A DNA stretch of 64,000 bases from DASQPA01 sp963757335. GTDB lineage: Bacteria > Acidobacteriota > Thermoanaerobaculia > Multivoradales > UBA5704. The notes below the pieces were generated by a model, which was not told the origin of the DNA, did not search any database, and saw only the letters and a list, made by a program, of their open reading frames with translations. Made by a program: the position numbers and the translations under genes. The stretch lies in assembly GCA_963757335.1 (NCBI GenBank), contig CAVWRJ010000013.1, positions 310,001 through 374,000 on the forward strand, written 5' to 3'. Below, piece after piece: positions 61,261-64,000 of the stretch (the stretch's first letter is position 1; the number at the start of each line of letters is the position of its first letter).

Positions 61261-61446
61261 ATGCCAGAAGATCGGATGCACACCGCGTCGATCCGGGTCC
61301 GCTTCCTGCCGGAACACGACGCCCTCATTCGGGAAGCCGCCGAGCACGCCCTGCGACGCAAGGGGAGCGGCACCTTGTCGGACTGGATTCGGGAAACGCT
61401 GGTTGCCGCCGCCCGGCGCGAGCTGGAGGGAGACGGCAAGGGGTAG
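61261..61446 (+). CDS. Small ribbon-helix-helix-like DNA-binding protein
   Basis: A 61-residue protein. The N-terminal strand MHTASIRVRFLPEHDALIRE and the helix block AAEHALRRKGSGTLSDWIRE resemble plasmid-type RHH (CopG/Arc-like) repressors or DUF1778-like antitoxins. ATG 61261 follows a leaderless promoter. The flanking palindromes are the natural targets of such a protein, which would repress itself and the divergent transposase. No toxin gene follows; the next 390 bases are non-coding. Confidence 0.65.
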   Translation: MPEDRMHTASIRVRFLPEHDALIREAAEHALRRKGSGTLSDWIRETLVAAARRELEGDGKG

Positions 61447-61657
61447 GGGTCGGACCTCCCCTCGCAGTCCCGGAGCGGTATCCAGGAGCGGGGGAGGCTA
61501 GGGCGAAGAAGCTCTTCTAGCTGCCCACTCCGGGTTTGCCGGTGCCTACGCAACGACGCACCCCCTTTCGGGTTGCGACGTAGGGGCGCCGGGAGGTGGT
61601 GAGTGGTGGTAAACTTCGACTTGCCGAGCACCCGACGCCCCAAACGTCTGGTCCTCA

Positions 61658-61687
61658 GATGGCCTAGCGTCTGACCGCTAGGCCATC
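61658..61687. terminator. Perfect 12-bp hairpin
   Basis: GATGGCCTAGCG, loop TCTGAC, CGCTAGGCCATC. It is followed by CAGTATTTTGGG on the plus strand. It may be a bidirectional terminator between the RHH gene and the minus-strand genes. Confidence 0.5.
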
Positions 61688-61749
61688 AGTATTTTGGGCC
61701 ATCCTCCCTGCGGGTGTCAACAGCTAAGTCATTTGTTTTCAGATAAATA

Positions 61750-61786
61750 AAGTCGGTCTACTTTCCGCACATAAGTCGACCGACTT
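61750..61786. repeat. 14-bp inverted repeat with 9-base spacer
   Basis: AAGTCGGTCTACTT (61750-61763), spacer TCCGCACAT, AAGTCGACCGACTT (61773-61786). The arms match at 13 of 14 positions as inverted repeats. Confidence 0.7.
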
Positions 61787-61835
61787 TTCTCCTGGGAAAC
61801 CCGGAACTCGGCCGGCTTTTGTGGAGAAAGCAGGT

Positions 61836-62120
61836 CTATTTCTTTGGCGGCTCGGGGATACCGAGAAGCCTCAGGAGGACATCCAACGAGTTCTCGGCCG
61901 ACTCCGGAGGCTTCGATTCAGGTGGCAACTGTGGCAGTTCATCACCCGGTTCGGCTGGGGCGGAAATGGAGGGCTTTTGCTTCGGGGGACGGCCGAGCGG
62001 CGCCTTTGCGGCTAGAAGGGTGTGGAAGAAGCGCAGAGTCTCTTCATCTGACATCCCGAAATCCATACAGGCTTGGATGATGCGGACAAGTGTGTACTTC
62101 GGGGAATCTGCCAAGAGCAT
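61836..62120 (-). CDS. Hypothetical small protein
   Basis: A 94-residue protein. The N-terminal 45 residues are helical (PKYTLVRIIQACMDFGMSDE, ETLRFFHTLLAAKAPLG) and the middle is a Pro-rich spacer with KQKPSISAPAEPGDELPQLP. The end, LDVLLRLLGIPEPPKK, is a short helix. A GGAG lies almost on the ATG at 62120. It belongs to the block of small minus-strand genes that ends at 63391, with a non-coding gap of 138 bases before the next. It has the look of plasmid or phage accessory proteins, but there is no match. Confidence 0.5.
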   Translation of the reverse strand: MLLADSPKYTLVRIIQACMDFGMSDEETLRFFHTLLAAKAPLGRPPKQKPSISAPAEPGDELPQLPPESKPPESAENSLDVLLRLLGIPEPPKK

Positions 62121-62258
62121 CTCCGCTCAGGTGCCCGCAGGAAGGAAAGCGGCGCGGCGGGCCGGGTGCGGTTCCCGGCGTTCGGCGGCCAAACCTAGCC
62201 GCGCCAACAGGAGCAGGATACCAAAGAGGCCGGCCCCTCTCGGAACCGGCCCCAGGTG

Positions 62259-62738
62259 CTACACGTCCTCGCGCCGAAACCTGTCAAAGACCGGCCCCGG
62301 GTCCTGCCCTGGTGGCTCCCTCCCTCCCGCACCCTCCCAACGCACCCACACTCGCGCCAGCTCCGCTGCGAGCGCCTTGCACTGCCCCTGGTGGCGCAGC
62401 GTGGCGAGGATGCGAGCCGTGGGGACGTAGACGAGCACGAAGGGTCCCCGGCGGGGGCCGCTCGCCGTGCCCCTGTAGATCCCGAAAGGAGGCGAGACGG
62501 CCCCGCGTAGAGTGGGGGTGCTCCCGTCCTCCAAAGTCACCCGGAACGCGCCCTTGTGCCACGCCAGGGGGACGGGAGCTCCGGCCCGGGCGCGGGCCTT
62601 CAGGTAGGCGTCCGCGGCGGCGGCAAGCCACGTACCGGCCGCCCGGTGTCCCTCGGCTTCCGCCGCCCGCTTCCACCTCGCGGACTGCTCGACCGTGGCG
62701 TGGACGGTGAAGCTCGCGGTCTTCAGGTTCTCGCCCAT
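62259..62738 (-). CDS. Hypothetical protein with RHH-like N-terminus
   Basis: A 159-residue protein; GGGAGG lies 5 bases before ATG 62738. The N-terminus KTASFTVHATVEQSARWKRA, then AEAEGHRAAGTWLAAAADAY, resembles a strand-helix-helix DNA-binding fold, as in plasmid replication or mobilisation accessory proteins. The middle (PLAWHKGAFRVTLEDGSTPT) is beta-rich and the end helical. It overlaps the end of the upstream gene by 16 bases, which supports coupled expression. The open frame continues upstream to 63434, but that portion overlaps two other genes and is not used. Confidence 0.6.
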   Translation of the reverse strand: MGENLKTASFTVHATVEQSARWKRAAEAEGHRAAGTWLAAAADAYLKARARAGAPVPLAWHKGAFRVTLEDGSTPTLRGAVSPPFGIYRGTASGPRRGPFVLVYVPTARILATLRHQGQCKALAAELARVWVRWEGAGGREPPGQDPGPVFDRFRREDV

Positions 62739-63055
62739 CGTGCCTCCCGTTCCCTTCTGGCTTTGTCCTCGGCGAGCTTCTCCCGGCGTTTCTTCTTGCG
62801 CTTCTCCCTCCGCGCTAGCTGTATCGTGCGCCGGACCTCCTTCAACCCGCGGTGGTTCTTGATGAAGTACTCGGCCGCCAAGATGAAGAACGTCGGCATG
62901 TCGAGCCCCGGTCCCCAGATCTCGTAATAGGTGATCCGGTACCGCCACTGGTCGAAGGAGTCGTTGACGAGGACGGGGTACTTCTTGGGGTCGTAGGACC
63001 CCAGACAGGCGGCTTCCTGGGCTTCGCGGCGAACCATGGCGTTGTACCCGCTCAT
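62723..63055 (-). CDS. Hypothetical protein, Lys/Arg-rich C-terminus
   Basis: A 110-residue protein starting at ATG 63055. The first 65 residues are a compact domain with many aromatics (KKYPVLVNDSFDQWRYRITY, then YEIWGPGLDMPTFFILAAEY). The last 40 are a highly basic helix (KEVRRTIQLARREKRKKKRR), which suggests nucleic-acid binding. It lies 3 bases after the upstream gene and overlaps the downstream one. No family is recognised. Confidence 0.6.
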   Translation of the reverse strand: MSGYNAMVRREAQEAACLGSYDPKKYPVLVNDSFDQWRYRITYYEIWGPGLDMPTFFILAAEYFIKNHRGLKEVRRTIQLARREKRKKKRREKLAEDKARREREARWART

Positions 63056-63058
63056 GGC

Positions 63059-63391
63059 TCAGACCCCGTAGAACGTGAGCCGGGCAGGGTCCGTCGTGCT
63101 GTACTCGATCCGGACGACTTCCCAGCGCTGATCCTCGGGGGTGTCCTCCTCGATCTCCTCCCAAACTCGCCAGTAGGCGATCCAACGGCCGAGTATGTGG
63201 ACGAGCATCAGCTCGCACTCCTCGGCGGTGTGCTTCTGGTACCAGTCGTCGTTCTTTCTGGCTTTGGCGATCTCCTCGGGGCTCGGGTTGAAGTGGACCT
63301 CCACCACGGCGTCGTAGAGGGCTCGGCGGGTTTTTTCTGTGGTAGAACCGAGGTCGATGGTGGGCGGGGTAGACTCGGGGCGGTCGGGCAT
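63059..63391 (-). CDS. Hypothetical small acidic protein
   Basis: A 110-residue protein. ATG 63391 is chosen over the TTG two codons earlier because GGAGG sits 6 bases upstream. It has blocks STTEKTRRALYDAVVEVHFN and ECELMLVHILGRWIAYWRVW, then EEIEEDTPEDQRWEVVRIEY, and ends in FYGV. It is acidic and soluble, with no signal peptide. It is first in a three-gene minus-strand unit; the partner with a basic tail is next. The set has the look of a plasmid- or phage-derived module. Confidence 0.6.
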   Translation of the reverse strand: MPDRPESTPPTIDLGSTTEKTRRALYDAVVEVHFNPSPEEIAKARKNDDWYQKHTAEECELMLVHILGRWIAYWRVWEEIEEDTPEDQRWEVVRIEYSTTDPARLTFYGV

Positions 63392-63548
63392 GGGCAACCT
63401 CCGTGCTCGGCAAGGTCCCGGGTGTCGGTCGCACCCTTCACTCGGGACCGCTTCTCTGTGGCGGAGGGAGGTACGTTCCTCCCCCTACGGGGAGGAAGCT
63501 ACAGCAGAACTAGGGCGGTAATCCGGGCAACACACTACAGCCCCACTA

Positions 63549-63745
63549 CCCCGGAAGCTTCCAAGAGCTGTCCGGCAGGGCTCAAACGGTGTCCGGGAGG
63601 TCTCAAACGGCATCCAGCCATCCCAGGCGCCGTCTGGAAGGTCTCAAACACCGTCCAGAGGACTTTCCGCGGCCTCCGGGAGCTTCCCCTCGGAGCTTCC
63701 CAACCGCGTTCGGGAGGTTCCGAGCGGGGTCGGGAGACGGGGAGA
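63549..63745. repeat. Degenerate 21-bp-period array (right array)
   Basis: Units of 21 bases are readable from 63562 (for example AGCTGTCCGGCAGGGCTCAA+A, CGGTGTCCGGGAGGTCTCAA+A, GCCGTCTGGAAGGTCTCAAA+C). The leading CCGGAAGCTTCCAAGAGCTG and the internal AGAGGACTTTCCGCG match parts of the middle array at 59278-59520. Within 63392-63839 there is no gene; 63746-63839 holds the presumed pilT promoter/leader, in which I cannot fix the boxes. Confidence 0.75.
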
Positions 63746-63839
63746 CGTTCATCCTTTATACTCTTTCATCTATCTCTTCGTTGGTGTAAACTCCCGTACC
63801 AGTCTGATCCCGAAAGTTTAAGTAGGAGAGCGCCACGCT

Positions 63840-64000
63840 ATGCCGGCGACACTGAACCAGCTGTTGAAGGCCATGGTTGAGCAGGGAGGGTCCGACCTCC
63901 ACATCACGACCAACTCCCCGCCCCAGGTCCGGGTGGACGGCGTTTTAAAGCCGCTCAACCTTCCACCCATGACGCCGACCGAGACCAAGCAGCTCGCCTA
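63840..64000 (+). CDS. pilT: Type IV pilus twitching motility ATPase PilT (N-terminus, partial)
   Basis: The frame from ATG 63840 is open to the right edge (53 codons). It reads MPATLNQLLKAMVEQGGSDL, then HITTNSPPQVRVDGVLKPL, the N-terminal PAS-like domain of PilT/PilU retraction ATPases; the 'GGSDLHI' block is characteristic. TAGGAGAG lies about 10 bases upstream. PilT depolymerises type IV pili at the inner membrane. Walker motifs lie beyond the window. Confidence 0.9.
   Translation, partial: MPATLNQLLKAMVEQGGSDLHITTNSPPQVRVDGVLKPLNLPPMTPTETKQLA

Larger units (their letters stand above)
61447..61835. other. Non-coding stretch with several hairpins
   Basis: There is no credible gene in 389 bases. 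Three structures stand out: a bulged hairpin at about 61539-61592 (CCGGTGCCTACGCAAC against GTTGCGACGTAGGGGCGCCG), a perfect 12-bp hairpin at 61658-61687, and an inverted repeat at 61750-61786. The last ~100 bases are AT-rich relative to the window. This could hold a small RNA, terminators, or a recombination/replication site. Confidence 0.6.

Overview
The window is GC-rich bacterial chromosome, most plausibly an acidobacterium of the Thermoanaerobaculia type. This is an inference from three things: secreted ELWxxDGT-repeat proteins, a shared 'GYFWFFD' C-terminal domain, and a housekeeping set (trmFO, xerC, hslV, hslU, dapF, tyrS, gltA) with a Gram-negative envelope (outer-membrane barrel, lipoproteins, MacAB-type export, type IV pilus ATPase).

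Layout. 1-2 kb: a cation:proton antiporter running off the left edge and a small helical protein. 2-10.6 kb: an accessory region with a 21-bp-period repeat array, an interspersed 28-bp repeat, a lipoprotein and a membrane protein of lower GC, a broken SRPBCC gene, a frameshifted IS1634-like element, small unknown genes, an orphan antitoxin-like gene and a local duplication. 10.6-25.7 kb: a large amidohydrolase with a PD40 propeller, a ferritin-like protein, three paralogous secreted proteins, a broken glycosyltransferase, a DUF547 protein, a radical SAM protein, a nucleoside hydrolase, a frameshifted MMPL transporter, a Cys-rich secreted peptide and a DinB protein. 25.7-35 kb: the trmFO-xerC and hslVU-fn3 lipoprotein-dapF runs, a glycosyltransferase and tyrS. 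35-44.6 kb: an iron locus. 44.7-50.5 kb: gltA and a MacAB-like export operon. 50.6-51.3 kb: vapBC. 51.4-59.3 kb: a giant ELWxxDGT protein, a YfhO-like membrane protein, a decaprenyl-phosphate phosphoribosyltransferase and a methyltransferase. 59.3-63.8 kb: a second accessory island bracketed by related 21-bp-period repeats, carrying an IS1-like transposase, a ribbon-helix-helix gene with twin operators, and plasmid/phage-like small genes. At the right edge pilT begins.

How genes work together. The 36-44.5 kb minus-strand block runs fur, FTR1-DUF2318 fusion, two FtsX-like permeases, an ABC ATPase with a C-terminal DtxR/MntR-like regulator domain, ApbE flavin transferase, an outer-membrane barrel, a covalent-FMN-type protein and a His-rich membrane protein. 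The core matches the Campylobacter Cj1658-Cj1663 / FetMP-FetABCDEF iron systems. The flavin genes suggest coupled iron reduction or electron supply. A 15-bp palindrome upstream of fur is a likely Fur box.

Three structural signals stand out. One is an ~88-nt element found directly after the stop codon of three unrelated genes, always in sense, with a conserved core and stem arms that differ in sequence but still pair. The second is 21-bp-period arrays at the borders of the accessory islands. The third is a set of 9-bp tandem repeats encoding tripeptide linkers or tails in several unrelated genes. Seven otherwise intact-looking genes carry frameshifts (nine events in total), so either indel errors or real decay must be considered throughout.
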